This document shows, in pieces, positions 33,806 through 45,124 of a stretch of 64,000 nt of DNA. The position numbers and the translations under genes were made by a program. Location: the NCBI GenBank assembly GCA_013368445.1, contig JAACJO010000024.1:434001-498000 (forward strand). The letters are read 5' to 3'. Source of the DNA: Leucocoprinus leucothites (Eukaryota > Basidiomycota > Agaricomycetes > Agaricales > Agaricaceae). A model generated the notes under the pieces. That model was not told the origin of the DNA. It did not search any database and saw only the letters and a program-made list of their open reading frames with translations. Each line of letters begins with the position of its first letter. Position 1 is the first letter of the stretch.

Positions 33806-36485
33806 ATATGATCATTATCCACTTGATTACTGTCTTCCTTCGCGACTGACTGAAAGGTATATCTAAGTTAGCCGGTTTCTGTGTCCTATAATGGAGGGTG
33901 AAGAGCGGAGACCTGAAAGTATTTGGTCATTGTTGAGAATACGCTTGGAATTAGCGAGGGGAGGGTTACATATGTGTTACTCGAGTGCGTCGTTTATCAC
34001 TATGGGATTTGTTGTGATGTTGGATTGGCTGGGTAAAGCTAGATCCAGCTACTCACCAGATCATTGAAATCTCGATGCTTCCCTATTCATTCTCTCAATA
34101 TTTCTCATCGATTTTCTGAATGATATTCAAGGACTGAATTCTTCTCCGTCGTAGTGATACTGCCGCTATTTAATTGTTGAAACAAGCTCTTCGATACCGA
34201 GCTTCGATCGTGGGGGCGTTATGCAACCCGGTGAATTTTCTTGCCGTAGCGAACAAACGACCGCTAAACATTTAGAGCTTTCTTTAATGCACACTATGAT
34301 AATCTGATCTAGTAATGTGGACCACTAAGCGTCTCTCTCTACTCTGAAGCCGCACATCGAGAGTAGAAGCATGGCACCTCATGTAAACAACAAACTGAAT
34401 CCCGAGTCTACTTTTGGAGTCTTGACGAAGTGAATGATGATACCATTTTTTGAATTGAATACATACCGGTGACTTAAAAGGTATCGGCGGGAGGCACTGC
34501 TAAACCCCGCTAGCGCTAAGTGATGTGTGTTTAGGTCGCTCGGGTTAATTGAGTACACGCGATGTACGCATCAAAATGTGCTTGGTTGGTCTGGATCAGA
34601 AGTACGAGGAACGCGGTCTGACCGGGTAATTAGTTTTGTGGCTGAGATCCCGAAGAGCCGGTGGGGTGAAGTGTGCGGTATGTCAAGTAAGTGAGTAGTA
34701 GAGCTCAAGTTGAGAATGTTAGGTGCTTCGTAAGGAGCTCCCATGGGCTATGGTGATGAAACCTCAATTGGTCGCCAGTGGGAAACAAAGGGGAAAAAAA
34801 AGGATGGGATGTAAGAGAAGAGTTATGTAATGCCGCCCTATTTATTTTCTAGTAAGTAATTCATGGCGGGGTTGAATTGTTGTTGTGGCTTGAAGCGGGG
34901 AACTGAGAACGGGGGTGTGGGATCGGCGGAGGGGAGAGATCATGCCGAGTGTTGAGGATTGGATTTTTTTTTTCAGGCGAGTTTGGAAAAGAAGCAGGTA
35001 TCGACTGATATTTAGAGTGTAGAATTTCATGGGGCAAGGCGTGATAAGATGAGCGCAGTTGGAAGGATGGATCATTTTAATTAAAGAACTTCCATGCACA
35101 TTTATTTTTGAACGACAGATTCTAGAAATTAGAATATCGGCCACATGTTTTCGCCATTCGGAAGAAAGCTTCCATGACCCCCACCGCAAAACCTTCGCTG
35201 AGTTTTAAAATCACAATTTAGTGTTTTTTTTAATGATTGAGTGTATGATGGATCATCTATCACTTCAAAAGGGTTTTTGAGATGGGCGTCTATAACGGCG
35301 GCCGGGGCTCCATTCCGTGACAGGTGTCGTTTTTTTTGTTGTCGTCGGTAACAGCGCGCATTCCGCCACTGTCCTACTAGATATGTTGAGATTCATATAT
35401 ATGTATAGTGGGGTCTTTGTGTCTTTTTGAGGATAGTATACCCGAGCTCCATTTTAGGGGATTGAGTGAGGTGACGAACGGTATCTGGGTGTCCGTTTGG
35501 ACAACCCAGTTGTCATGTTTTGCCGAGTGTGAATGTGAGGTGTTTGACTTTCCGAGGTGTGGGTGAATGCTGTTTCTGATGGAAGGATTGGGCTACTTGG
35601 GGGACCTACGAGTGGTTACGAGGGGCGGATACGTTACATAGCCTACTGTAAACGTACGAGGAGAGTTGACTCGCGTGTTATATATCACCGACGACGAGGA
35701 TGGATATTCTGTGTCGAACGATGATACGAAAGAAGGTATATCAAACCGGAGGACGGAGCAAAGTTTAGTGCGAACACTATATATCATTAGCATTGACTAG
35801 ATTTAGTGATCGGCGTCTAAAATGGTACTTTAGGGAGATGACACTCGGGGTAACGTAAAATGAAAACACCCCTCGAGGTAATTACTATTACAGAAAAAAC
35901 GAGCCTTTGAAAGTTACAGGGTGTACGTGTGTGGTGTACCGGCAAGTGTAGTGAAGGCTCCGGACGTCTATTGGGGGCGTCAGAGTGGGTGCTTCGTGGC
36001 AAAAGGGAAGACGGGAGACGTGGCTTTTGACGTTGGATGAAAGAAGCCGAATCTTTCTCTTGTTCTCGCTGGCCACAGCATAAACGATGTGTCTGTATGG
36101 GGAAGGTCGACCTCCTGGCAGATCTAAAGGAGCCACCAATCTTTTTGTCCTTGTCCCCCTTTCGTTGTCCTCTGTCCGGAGGTGTCCGGTCTTTGGAATA
36201 AATGTTACCCAGGCGGTAAAACAGCGGTGTAGTACAGAACGGCAGGCAAAGTGTGCTCCACACGTATTGAACGGGAATGGCGAGGAGAGATCTCACGCCT
36301 TTACCACTGAGGCAGGGCCGTGTAGGTTCCCAGGGCTGGGAAGGGAGAGAGCCGGGGATGGATTACGTTTTGGAGCGTGGGAAGATGAGAGATGAAAGGG
36401 GGGTTGAAATGGACAAGGACCCAGCACTCAACTCGTTCTGGCTGTTTTCTGTCAGCCCCCTTACCCTCCTCTCTCACCACTCCCA
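33806..36485. other. intergenic, upstream of the intact F-box gene
   Basis: No coding region is supported. Minus-strand frames at 34842-35189 and 35817-36296 are open but lack motifs. The final few hundred bases should include the F-box promoter, with pyrimidine-rich sequence just before the ATG at 36486. Confidence 0.4.
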
Positions 36486-38075
36486 ATGACCTTTCTCTCC
36501 AAGCTCTGGCGCCGTCGTCCCAAGTTTTCCAAATCTCGCAAGATTCGTCTACCACAACTTCCGCCAGAGATATGGATGCAGATTCTACGATTTGCAGCGG
36601 AGGATGATTTTGTTGGGCCTCATGGCGATCTTGGCGCTTCAGTATCCTTCCTCGACGTCTCCTCGTCCCATTCGGACCTCCTCCGACGCCTCACTGCATA
36701 TCGCCTCTCTCTCAAGACACGGGCCGTGTTGAGTCGAGTGTGTCGTGGATGGCATGGGATAGCGCAGGAGCTCCTTTACGAGTTTGTCTGGGTTTCACGC
36801 GCCCGGCAGGCCAAAGCGCTTGCAGCGACAGTGGTGAGCAATAAAGAGCTCGGCACGACGATCCGGAGGCTGCACATTGAAACACCGACGTTGGAGCGTT
36901 GCGACCCCGCCGATCTCCGCACCATCATCGACAATTCTCCTCGCCTCGCCGCTTACTCTGACTATCGCTCCATCCGCCGTCAGCCCCATTCCTCCCCTGA
37001 CCACCTCCTTTCCTCTCTTGCCCGCCCCGGCAACAAACTGAAGCGGCTGTCGTGGACTAATTATGACTATGATACGCGTGATCAGTCAGGCTGCATTTCG
37101 TTCTTCCTTCGCCTGTCGCCCGCGCTTGGCATGGCCGCTTCTGATCTCGACTACCTCGAGCTCTCACTCTGCGCTACTGATCTCGTCTCACCTACTTTTC
37201 CTTCCATATTCCCAAATTCTGCCGTCGTCTCTTCCGGTGCTTCCATTCCCGTCCATCTTCCTGCCCTTCGTACCCTCAAACTCACGCTTGATAACATCAC
37301 CTTTTCCGTTCTTTCCCAATGGGACATGCCCTCTCTCAGGAATATTTCGGTTCTGTCGACGGATTTCTCGTATACGGGCGATGGCTTTGCAAAGTTCTTC
37401 CAGGTTCACGGGCACAACATTGTCCAGCTCGAGCTGGGCCATTCAACCGGCGCGATCGAGGAGCATTACCTCACTACCCCGCAACATACCCATCACCTTC
37501 CCAACCCTTCGCTTAACCTCGCCGACTGGTGTCCAAACCTCCGCGAATTCATCTGTAGCGCCGATGCTGAATGGAATTGGCAATCACCAGACTGGATCGC
37601 ACCACACATTCTCCTCCCTGCCCACCCAAGCGTCGAGCTTATCGGTATACGCGACCTGAACAAACGCCTCCTCGATGATCTCGATCTCTACCTTACACGC
37701 CATTCTTCGGGTTCATTCTCATCATCCATCCTCCCGCCATCCTCAAATCACCGAGGCCCGTTCTTCCGCCTCGCAGAACAACTTGGTTCCTTATTGCGTT
37801 CTGATAACTTTCCAAAATTACGTGTGATTCGTGATATGAGTTGGGAAAGTGCTACTATGCGGAGGTGTGAGAGGATCACGGTCCCAAGCGATCATATGAT
37901 CATCGGTGGTGGTGATATGTGGTGGGATGATATCGAGATGAGCAGGGACGATCAAGCGGATTTTGGGAGGGCCTTGGTCTCGTTTTGGAGGACTGTCAAG
38001 GAGAGTTATTGTATGCCCAAAGGCGTGCAGTTGCAGGATTGGAGAGGTGAACCTGTCGTGGTGGCAGGCGTGTGA
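36486..38075 (+). CDS. F-box protein, intact, single exon
   Basis: One uninterrupted frame of 529 aa from ATG 36486. After a basic N-terminus (MTFLSKLWRRRPKFSKSRK) comes an F-box: LPQLPPEIWMQILRFAAEDD, with the second half RAVLSRVCRGWHGIAQELLY. Such domains bind Skp1 in SCF ubiquitin ligases. The rest is a long Leu-rich region without a named repeat, typical of Agaricomycete F-box proteins whose targets are unknown. The segment encoding LHIETPTLERCDPADLRTII and SPRLAAYSDYRSIRR (about 36866-36985) recurs as short broken copies at 42.3, 49.0, 55.8 and 61.1 kb in the tandem array. This gene is therefore the intact relative of those fragments. Codon use is strongly C-ending, unlike the surrounding decayed DNA. 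Confidence 0.88.
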   Translation: MTFLSKLWRRRPKFSKSRKIRLPQLPPEIWMQILRFAAEDDFVGPHGDLGASVSFLDVSSSHSDLLRRLTAYRLSLKTRAVLSRVCRGWHGIAQELLYEFVWVSRARQAKALAATVVSNKELGTTIRRLHIETPTLERCDPADLRTIIDNSPRLAAYSDYRSIRRQPHSSPDHLLSSLARPGNKLKRLSWTNYDYDTRDQSGCISFFLRLSPALGMAASDLDYLELSLCATDLVSPTFPSIFPNSAVVSSGASIPVHLPALRTLKLTLDNITFSVLSQWDMPSLRNISVLSTDFSYTGDGFAKFFQVHGHNIVQLELGHSTGAIEEHYLTTPQHTHHLPNPSLNLADWCPNLREFICSADAEWNWQSPDWIAPHILLPAHPSVELIGIRDLNKRLLDDLDLYLTRHSSGSFSSSILPPSSNHRGPFFRLAEQLGSLLRSDNFPKLRVIRDMSWESATMRRCERITVPSDHMIIGGGDMWWDDIEMSRDDQADFGRALVSFWRTVKESYCMPKGVQLQDWRGEPVVVAGV

Positions 38076-39544
38076 TGATCGTGTTTTATTATTCTCGGAT
38101 TTTTTTTCTCTTTTACTTTTTCATTCTCGGCAGCATCTTCAGCATCTTGGAAACTAAAATTTTTGCAACGTGTCAGGATTTGTTATTTCTCTCTCTATAT
38201 CCGCATTTCTCCCATCCCCACATCTCATCGTCTTGTACTGCTTCATCTGCGTATGCTCTATGGACATCGTTTTTTTTTTCAACTCAACCAGCCCTACCTG
38301 TTGTTTATCGTCCCTCGTGCCTCGTGTCACTACCATTGTTGACTTCTTCCCCAGGGTATTTTTACCCTCCTTCCTTTCATTTAGTCCTTTATTCATGTCA
38401 ACGACATCGTTGTCGTCATTGTTTTTTTAGGTTTGTACCCTTGAGTCGGGTCTATAGAAAAAAAAATATTGGGCGCGTTACGGTGTAGGAAGGGGGGTTT
38501 TTATATACAAGCTAGCATTGTTTTCTTCACTTTATACCCTTTTCTGTTTCCTTGCATTTTATACAAAAATCAATACATGCAGCTCTGGTAACGATACTCT
38601 TGAGCGCTTGAGTTGGCGGCAGTTTTTGACAGTGGGGATGTGTACGAGAGCAAGTGACGTGAGGCCTGAAGACACCGAGGGCGTGAGAAGGTGAGCCCGG
38701 GGTGTAAGTGTGATGGTCCTGCAGTCAAGTAGAGTTACTGTGAGAACGGACCACGGGCACTTGGCGTAGGTCTGTTTCGGCTGAAATTTGCGTTTAATTC
38801 AGTGATAGGGTTGCTCGTTCGTAGAGTTGAGGTTTTGTAACTGCAAGAGCAGGGTCAGTCTGCATACTGATCAGTTGATCGAGTGAATAGTAGGTAGGGG
38901 TTCCGAGGAAACACGGCAAGTTTTTGTTGGTTTGAACCTGAGTTGCGGCAGTTTCGAAGAGACAGTTCAGGTTTGAGCGGTGCCGGTACCACTTGATATA
39001 CTCTATATATATACGGAGGTGACCCACTCTTTGGATAAAATGAATAAACGAGATTTTTTTTAGGGTTGATTGGTTGATGGGGATGGTTTATGTGATTTCT
39101 GTGCATAATGAGACTCTGGGCATCGCTCAATTTTCGAGTGCCGTGTCGCCGGCTTGAGGGGTGTGTGTGTGTTTTAGATCATTGAGGTTGATGTGTATCT
39201 GATGATGATATATATTGTGGAGTGGGTGATGTTTGTTTTGAAGGAGATGTTGGGGATACGGTGGTAATTGTGGAATGGGTTATCACGGAGAATATTCGGG
39301 ATGTTCAAATCAATGGTCATTGCCGCATTGGCCGAAGGAGAGACCAGGATGAACGAGTTTAGCAAGCTCGAAGTGAGATGTCACCGCGGTCGCTTAGCTT
39401 GAAGCTTTGAAATATTCTAGTTCGCCATTTGTGTATACCCCGAAATGAGTTGGGGGCTAGAGACGTGAATGGAAATTGTTTTCCAAATCTGGATATTCTT
39501 TTGTACGGAGAATGGCGAATCTAGGTGTTATTGGAATGTAAGGT
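38076..39544. other. intergenic, 3' side of the F-box gene
   Basis: Pyrimidine-rich sequence follows the F-box stop and probably forms its 3' untranslated region. Minus-strand frames at 38855-39130 and 39174-39365 have no motif. No gene is supported. Confidence 0.35.
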
Positions 39545-39913
39545 TTAATGTAATGTTTTAATACAGGAGAGTGTGCCGTTTGGGGATTTAGTGTTTGCCT
39601 CGAGTTGATGAGGGAAGGAAGATAATGCTAGGGCATAGGGTGTGGAACACTTCTGATGTAAGTTAGTTCTGCGCTCGTCATTGGAAGTGAATGAAGGACT
39701 GCTGAGTATATTAAACCTGGTGCATCCGTAGTCTGGTGGGATACTGATGGGCGGTCCGAGCGCAGCATTCGGGTTCGGGTCGCTAAATAGGAAACGAGGT
39801 TCGCTCGGTACCTCCATTAGCATACCGAACACTATGGCGTCATCCGCGGATGTCTCTTTCAGTTCTTCTGTCGCGGCCAGACTTGGGCTCAACGGGTGGA
39901 ATTCCCGATCCAT
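39545..39913 (-). CDS. hypothetical small frame, possibly a last exon
   Basis: From ATG 39913 a frame of 122 aa begins MDREFHPLSPSLAATEELKE and contains SDPNPNAALGPPISIPPDYG. Composition is hydrophilic and protein-like, resembling a cytoplasmic tail. Frames upstream on the same strand (40284-39991, with ALSLQITAYIVTRLRSF) might be earlier exons, but no consistent splice model was found. I do not recognise the product and it may not be a gene. Confidence 0.25.
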   Translation of the reverse strand: MDREFHPLSPSLAATEELKETSADDAIVFGMLMEVPSEPRFLFSDPNPNAALGPPISIPPDYGCTRFNILSSPSFTSNDERRTNLHQKCSTPYALALSSFPHQLEANTKSPNGTLSCIKTLH

Positions 39914-40743
39914 GACAGGCAACTATGACGCTGGATCTCTTCTCCTTCCCAGTTATAATTTGAGCATCTGGATATTGTGTTTCCCGCTCGCTAGAAATGA
40001 ATGAAGAAGTTCATGAGGCCTGTCAATGACGATTGTTGAGAGACACAGAAATCATAACCACTCGCGAACGAGCGCAGTCGAGTAACGATATAAGCTGTGA
40101 TTTGTAGGGATAGGGCTGTTCCAGGCAGTGCATTGGCGGTGTTACTGGCCGAATACGGGGTATTCGTGGACGGGTGTCTCATGAGAACTTCTCGATATAT
40201 GTATATGGCAGGACATTGAGTACTATCGGATTTGGTGGATTCTGGAATCACAAAAACCACACCAAGTGTGGATACTCCATTCATGGCTTAGATGGACAAA
40301 GATGCCGGTGTACTTCGAAGCGGTGTTTTCTGGAAATGTCCTTGGTCACTTGTTGCTTCACAGAAATCGAGAAGCATAAGAAGCCAAAAAGGGTATGCGG
40401 AAGAATGAAATTGGTACAACCTTTATCAAGGATCCTTGGAGAAAAATGATTGATTTTGAGCTGAACCGCTTACCTACATACAAGTGCATACGAGAAATGC
40501 TATCCGAGCAAGCGCTTCCGGGGCTATTCAAACGTCTCGGGTACCATGCCAAAGGTTGATGTGAAGGCCGGTAGCTCGGAATAGCATGAGATATCACAAA
40601 CATTAGACTACAACGTTCAATACACTCGAGCCACAGGAGCCAGAATTGAGGCTGTGAGACACTTCTCTCACGCACTGCCAGTACCTTATGGTACGTCATT
40701 TACCGGACCACCGTTTCGATTGATCACCTATACTCTTGCCACC
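39914..40743. other. left border of the tandem array
   Basis: Mostly non-coding by my reading. The right end contains the family A promoter region, which is conserved in all copies; a GATTGATCACCTA stretch lies about 20-30 bp before the ATG at 40744. Confidence 0.4.
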
Positions 40744-41372
40744 ATGGATGGATCTGGAAAACTGAGTGTGCTCGTCACAACTTCTATAGAGCTGATCAAA
40801 CAAGTGGAAGATCTTATACAGAAGCTTGACTCGTATGTCTCTCGCGGCTAAAACGCTGCCTGGCTCTGGTGCCAGCTTGGGGTCGTCTTTCTAGGCTCTC
40901 CATATTCCCCTGGGATGTATCTCCACCGCACAAGGAGAATTGGATAGTACTTGACAAGTTTTTATATGTTGGGTTTCAGGTCTGCGTAGCGTCTCTTCAG
41001 ATGTCGCACCAAATCCTGGAGTATCTCAGTTCAACAACTCAAGCAGACGTGGAGGACAATTCTCAAGAGCTGGTCAAAAAACCACGAGAGGGAAGGATCA
41101 GCTTTTTTGAGGGGTTCTTAGACGAGTTCTTTCTTCCGGTAGCTATTTCCGAGCCGAATTTATCACAAACCAACGTATACTCCGACATCCAGGATCAAGT
41201 TGCGGTATGGTCTTACTTAACGAAGGCTTGTGAGATTGGATATGCGCGCTATTTAGCGGCCTCATCACGGAAAGGTTGGCATTGGAAACCGTGCAAAGCG
41301 AAGGAGCAGGCTCAATTTGCCAGAGATTCCAGAAATTCACAGACCACTTTCAAGAGGGCGAAGATGGGCTGA
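40744..41372 (+). CDS. family A copy 1, internally deleted minigene
   Basis: Exon 1 (40744-40832) and exon 2 (40895-41372), joined by a 62-nt intron, give 188 aa. The start MDGSGKLSVLVTTSIELIKQ and the block VCVASLQMSHQILEYLS match exons 1-2 of the longer copies. Directly after VEDNSQ the frame continues as ELVKKPREGRISFFEGFLDE. This belongs to the last exon of the long copies (LVKEPRKRRIDFFKRLLDE). So roughly 350 codons and six introns are missing, yet the fusion is in frame. Near the end, one G is missing after KMG, giving an early TGA; the usual tail (GAQSRKG) lies just beyond in another frame. It may be a truncated product or a pseudogene. Confidence 0.6.
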
Positions 41373-41648
41373 AAGACGACAATGCGACTTCGCACGTCGC
41401 ATCTCTTGGGTCGGTTGGTGCGCAGAGTCGGAAGGGAGACGAGGAGACCAGTTGGATTGGTCGTTTTAGGTTGTATAATTGTATGCCATTTCTATTTTCA
41501 AGGACCGAGGTGTATACATACAATGCCGCCAAAATAGAAGACGAATCTACCCTGTGGGAAAGAACTGGGTACTTATCGCGTGGTGAAAGTCGGTTTTCCA
41601 GAGCCAAAGAACGGAATAGGGCTGTCAATTGGAGGCACGAATAAGTGG

Positions 41649-41885
41649 TCAATGTCGGGGCTCGAGGTTGAGAATTATAGTGCTGACTCCGATTGGACAA
41701 CCTCCTGGGGTAATTCCAACGGATACACCACGAGCGATGTATCCGTCTTCAGTGACAGTTGTGGCTTCTGTGATTGCGCAGTCGGGTGGTTTACCAGGAT
41801 CGCCATGAGTCTTGCGAAGATCACGGTGCCCGTATGTATGGTCTTGCGGCAACGGCGAAATCATCAATAACAACGCGTCAGGAAT
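41649..41885 (-). pseudogene. family C remnant in unit 1
   Basis: The minus strand reads DLRKTHGDPGKPPDCAITEA and TVTEDGYIARGVSV. This matches the central block of family C in later units (KLRKIHDDPCKPIDWPTVKA, VTEDGYLAPSVLVEAI). Flanking exons are not recognisable. It is a short decayed copy just downstream of family A copy 1, the same relative position as in other units. Confidence 0.5.
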
Positions 41886-42264
41886 CCAGTATTGCACAAG
41901 GAAGAAAGGCATTTACCAAGTGGATAAATGCTAATCGGTAAATTAAAGCGTTCCAACCCGATTCGGATACCTCCTCATAAACAAAATCTGACTCCGGTCA
42001 CCTATCTTTGTTTCCGACCATACAAATACACCAACGAATAGTTTGGAGATTGTTCCACTCGATGTGCTCAGCAATGGCCCATGAGACAGGGCAATGTCGT
42101 GAATCAGAACGGAATGAGGCGTGACGAGGAACGTGCCGTGGTGACAGACCCGACCAGCCAGTTTAGGGGTGTGGCTAGCAGGGAGTCTATAGCCGCCATG
42201 ATCCTGAATCTTGACGATTCAGGGAGAGATATCTATTACTGAGATCGGAGGGGACATACCTCAA

Positions 42265-42700
42265 CCAGCTCAGGATGACGATACCGCGGCTGCGTATTGG
42301 AACGTTGCCGCTAAAGGGCTGCGGTCCCGTTGATCTATGGATCATCATCGACAGCTCTCCACACCTCGCCGCCTACTTGGACCACCGCTCGATCCCCGCT
42401 GCTCCCGACCCAGCGACGAGCTCAAGCCCCCCCCACAGACCAGCTATGGAGTTAATACGTTCAATGAGTCAGGCTGCGACCCCTTCTTCCTTAGCGACGA
42501 GCATTATCCTATGTGCGGGGGAGAACGGGGTCGAGATCATAATGACCCAGTCGAGTCCGAGAGCGGAGACGATGAAAGGACGGTAGACATAAGCGGGTCA
42601 AGATTGAATGTCTGGGAAAACAAGAGAGCTTGGGAGTATATAACAAGCATGGCATGGTGCTTGGAGGCAGGTACAACGGTGATGCGCCTCCTCGTGTCAA
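42265..42700 (+). pseudogene. F-box gene fragment, unit 2
   Basis: PRLRIGTLPLKGCGPVDLWI and IIDSSPHLAAYLDHRSI align with RRLHIETPTLERCDPADLRT and IIDNSPRLAAYSDYRSI of the intact F-box gene at 36486-38075. The homology decays within about 250 nt and the F-box itself is absent, so this is a fragment. Similar pieces start units 3, 4 and 5. Confidence 0.6.
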
Positions 42701-43107
42701 GATAAAGCAGAGTATCCAGTGCCCAGAAGCGAGAAGGAACTAGAAAAATATAGTACAAGTTGTCATCAAGCTGGTCTCCGTCAAACGTCGCAGAAAGTCA
42801 TAAAATTCACCAGCGCGATTTTGGTTGAGCTTCGCTCAGCAATCCTGAGGAGTTTCGTAGAATTCACAGAATATAAAGTTAGCGTCGGCAACCTCACAAC
42901 CGAGAATAGACGATTGTTTGGCTGTATTTGTCTCAGAACATGTTGGTGACCCTTCCAGTAGAACGATGCCCTCGAGACGAGCCTGAGAGGCAAATTCAAT
43001 ACAAGTTTTCGGCTGTTAGGGAAAAATCACGAGCGGAGATACAATTTGAAGGTTGATCTCGTATCGAGGAGATATATATTGGTATGTGATCGCAAGTGTA
43101 TGGCATA

Positions 43108-44451
43108 CTACATGTGATATACTGCCGCCTGTTTCCACCTCTCTACTCGTGCTAACACAGGGCCATCAGCGCCTATACACAATGGGACGTCATTGAAAGA
43201 ATTCAGTAGCTCAGCCTCTGCCCATCCTACGAGCCAAAAACAGTCATGTTCCTCAATTTTGGCCTTGCATTGCTCTGGAACATCAGCTACGCCGTTTTGC
43301 ATAGTTGCTTGGTCAAGGAATCCAGTCTTCGCTTTTCCTAGCAAAATCTCCAGAACGGGTACCTTCATTACGACCGGGTCTTCGATAAGGGGTACGATAT
43401 CCGAGTCTTCAACATCACGTAGGATTATGACCTTTAGCATATGCGGGGAAGTCGCAAGGTACCGTGATAGGTCAGGATGGACCTGCGGTCCGGGACGAAA
43501 CTCCTTCCGATGACGGTCCACATGGAGGTACAGGATGGTAAGACTTGGGGCTATGAGTGCTTGAAATATGGAATCGCCGCTGATCTGGATATTCGTGTGG
43601 AGAAAGCGAAGGTTTGGGAGGGTGATCGTCCCTTCAGGTGGAGACAGGCCGGGACGAGGCAATGTGTTGTGGATTAGGATAAGCTGTAGATGTGTTATCG
43701 ACGAGGCTCGACATGCTACTGTGAGCATAGCATCAATCGAGGCTCCCCAAAGATCGATGTGGGTGAGGCGGTGTAGTGGCAAACTGACCGAAAACGCCTG
43801 GACTGATTGTACGTCTTCGGATGACAGAAACCAGCCCAGTCGCTGCAAATGTGGGATAGTGGAGAGCTGAGAAATGATTCCTGTCGTGTGAGGTGCGCCC
43901 CAGGACCAAGGAGGGAGGATAATCGTGAGCCGACGTAGATGGATTGCATCTTTAAGTGGATATTTGGTAAGAATGGGCGCTACTGCGGTTCTTGATATGC
44001 TGGTAATATGGAAAACGGCTTCTCTCCAGCGACTTATTTCACGAGATAAGACATCCAATTGCTCTCCGAGTAACTGAACCAGACTGGCTTTTGAAGCGAC
44101 ACAAAGAACGAATATGTGTAGTGGTGCTTCTCTCGACCGATGCACCCATCGTTGCACAGTTTCGGGAGGAGGACATGGCACAAACTCTTTGATGTTTATC
44201 TTGATGTATGACCAAAACAGGGGTGTATGGATCATTAACGTATTCCAAGAGCGACATGTTGCACGGAGTGTTGTTCTTGTTTCAGATAGTGTCGTGATCG
44301 ACGACATGTTTGACAAGTCAGAGAGCTCGATGATGTGGTGCGAAAGATTTACAAGGAAGATTTCCCGGAGTATATCATCTGGGATCGTGTCGAATGGTGC
44401 CCTGAATTCGTGAACTTCTGATGTCCGGATACAATAAACGGTAGTCCTCAC
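43108..44451 (-). CDS. F-box/LRR protein of the tandem array (unit 2), start codon lost
   Basis: A single open frame of about 447 codons ends at 43108. It has an F-box (APFDTIPDDILREIFLVNLS, then TRTTLRATCRSWNTLMIHTP and LFWSYIKINIK) and an LRR-like region (LRRLTIILPPWSW, HLQRLGWFLSSEDV, LHRLTHIDLWGASI). It is a probable SCF substrate receptor; the target is unknown. The body is intact, but no in-frame ATG lies upstream of the F-box. The homologous gene in unit 3 starts with ATG at 51183, and the same codon here is ATA. A 4-nt insertion further separates that position from the frame. A spliced or upstream start cannot be excluded. A closely similar but frame-broken copy is at 49924-51183. Confidence 0.7.
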   Translation of the reverse strand: MRTTVYCIRTSEVHEFRAPFDTIPDDILREIFLVNLSHHIIELSDLSNMSSITTLSETRTTLRATCRSWNTLMIHTPLFWSYIKINIKEFVPCPPPETVQRWVHRSREAPLHIFVLCVASKASLVQLLGEQLDVLSREISRWREAVFHITSISRTAVAPILTKYPLKDAIHLRRLTIILPPWSWGAPHTTGIISQLSTIPHLQRLGWFLSSEDVQSVQAFSVSLPLHRLTHIDLWGASIDAMLTVACRASSITHLQLILIHNTLPRPGLSPPEGTITLPNLRFLHTNIQISGDSIFQALIAPSLTILYLHVDRHRKEFRPGPQVHPDLSRYLATSPHMLKVIILRDVEDSDIVPLIEDPVVMKVPVLEILLGKAKTGFLDQATMQNGVADVPEQCKAKIEEHDCFWLVGWAEAELLNSFNDVPLCIGADGPVLARVERWKQAAVYHM

Positions 44452-45124
44452 ATGATAAGTGAGTTTGGAGTAGGGGACTTGAATGATAACGAAATATTGC
44501 TATTCGTCATCTGGCGGAACGTGCACTTGGAGTCTTGCGCTAGCAATTGACCGAGCTCCAACAGGAGAAAGGCAGAACAGATGAGAGTTTGCGCTAACGT
44601 TGAACATGGTGGCGCATCGTGCCATCCTTCAGGCCTTCAGGGTGGCTGTGCTTCATTTTACGTGCACGCGAATAGTACTTGGTGAGGGATATTTTAGCAA
44701 ACACTCTGAAGCTCGGCATGGGAGATGCTGACAGCCGGCATATTCCAGGCCCAATATAACATCAAATGTTCGTTAGCCGTCAAGAAGGCATCAAGGAGCC
44801 TGCGAGCAGAATGCTGGTGTTGACATGAGTCCGCTCATCCACATACAAGAAGCCGCGTCTTAGAGGGTAAGTTCTTCTAGACACTCAACTATCTTGGAAC
44901 TGTTCGGAACAGTACAAAAAAGGATGTCAAAGTCAATTGCTTGAAAAGAGCATGGGAATGTCATGGCGATGCTGAGGAAGGATTCAAGGTCTCAAGCTTC
45001 TGAGAAGCTGTCAAGCTCCAAACCCCAGCCACAAGGCTGCGGAAAAACTCTCATGCACCGCTTTATAGTATATGTATCACCTACGTTCCCTTCCTTTCGA
45101 TTGATCACCTACATCCTTGCCGCC
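44452..45124. other. shared promoter region between divergent F-box and family A genes (unit 2)
   Basis: The F-box gene reads left and family A copy 2 reads right from this 0.67-kb region. It is conserved nearly base for base in unit 3 (51184-51825). It contains a TTTATAGTATATG TATA-like stretch about 60 bp before the family A ATG and the CGATTGATCACCTA stretch present at most copies. A short minus-strand reading (GARSIASARLQVHVPPDDE) is also kept open in units 2, 3 and 5, with no known role. Confidence 0.45.

Noticed and set aside
35817..36296. 159-codon minus-strand frame upstream of the intact F-box gene
   Set aside because: Basic, low-complexity reading over the F-box promoter, with no motif.
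37063..37659. 198-codon plus-strand frame inside the intact F-box gene
   Set aside because: Alternative frame of the F-box gene caused by C-rich codon use.
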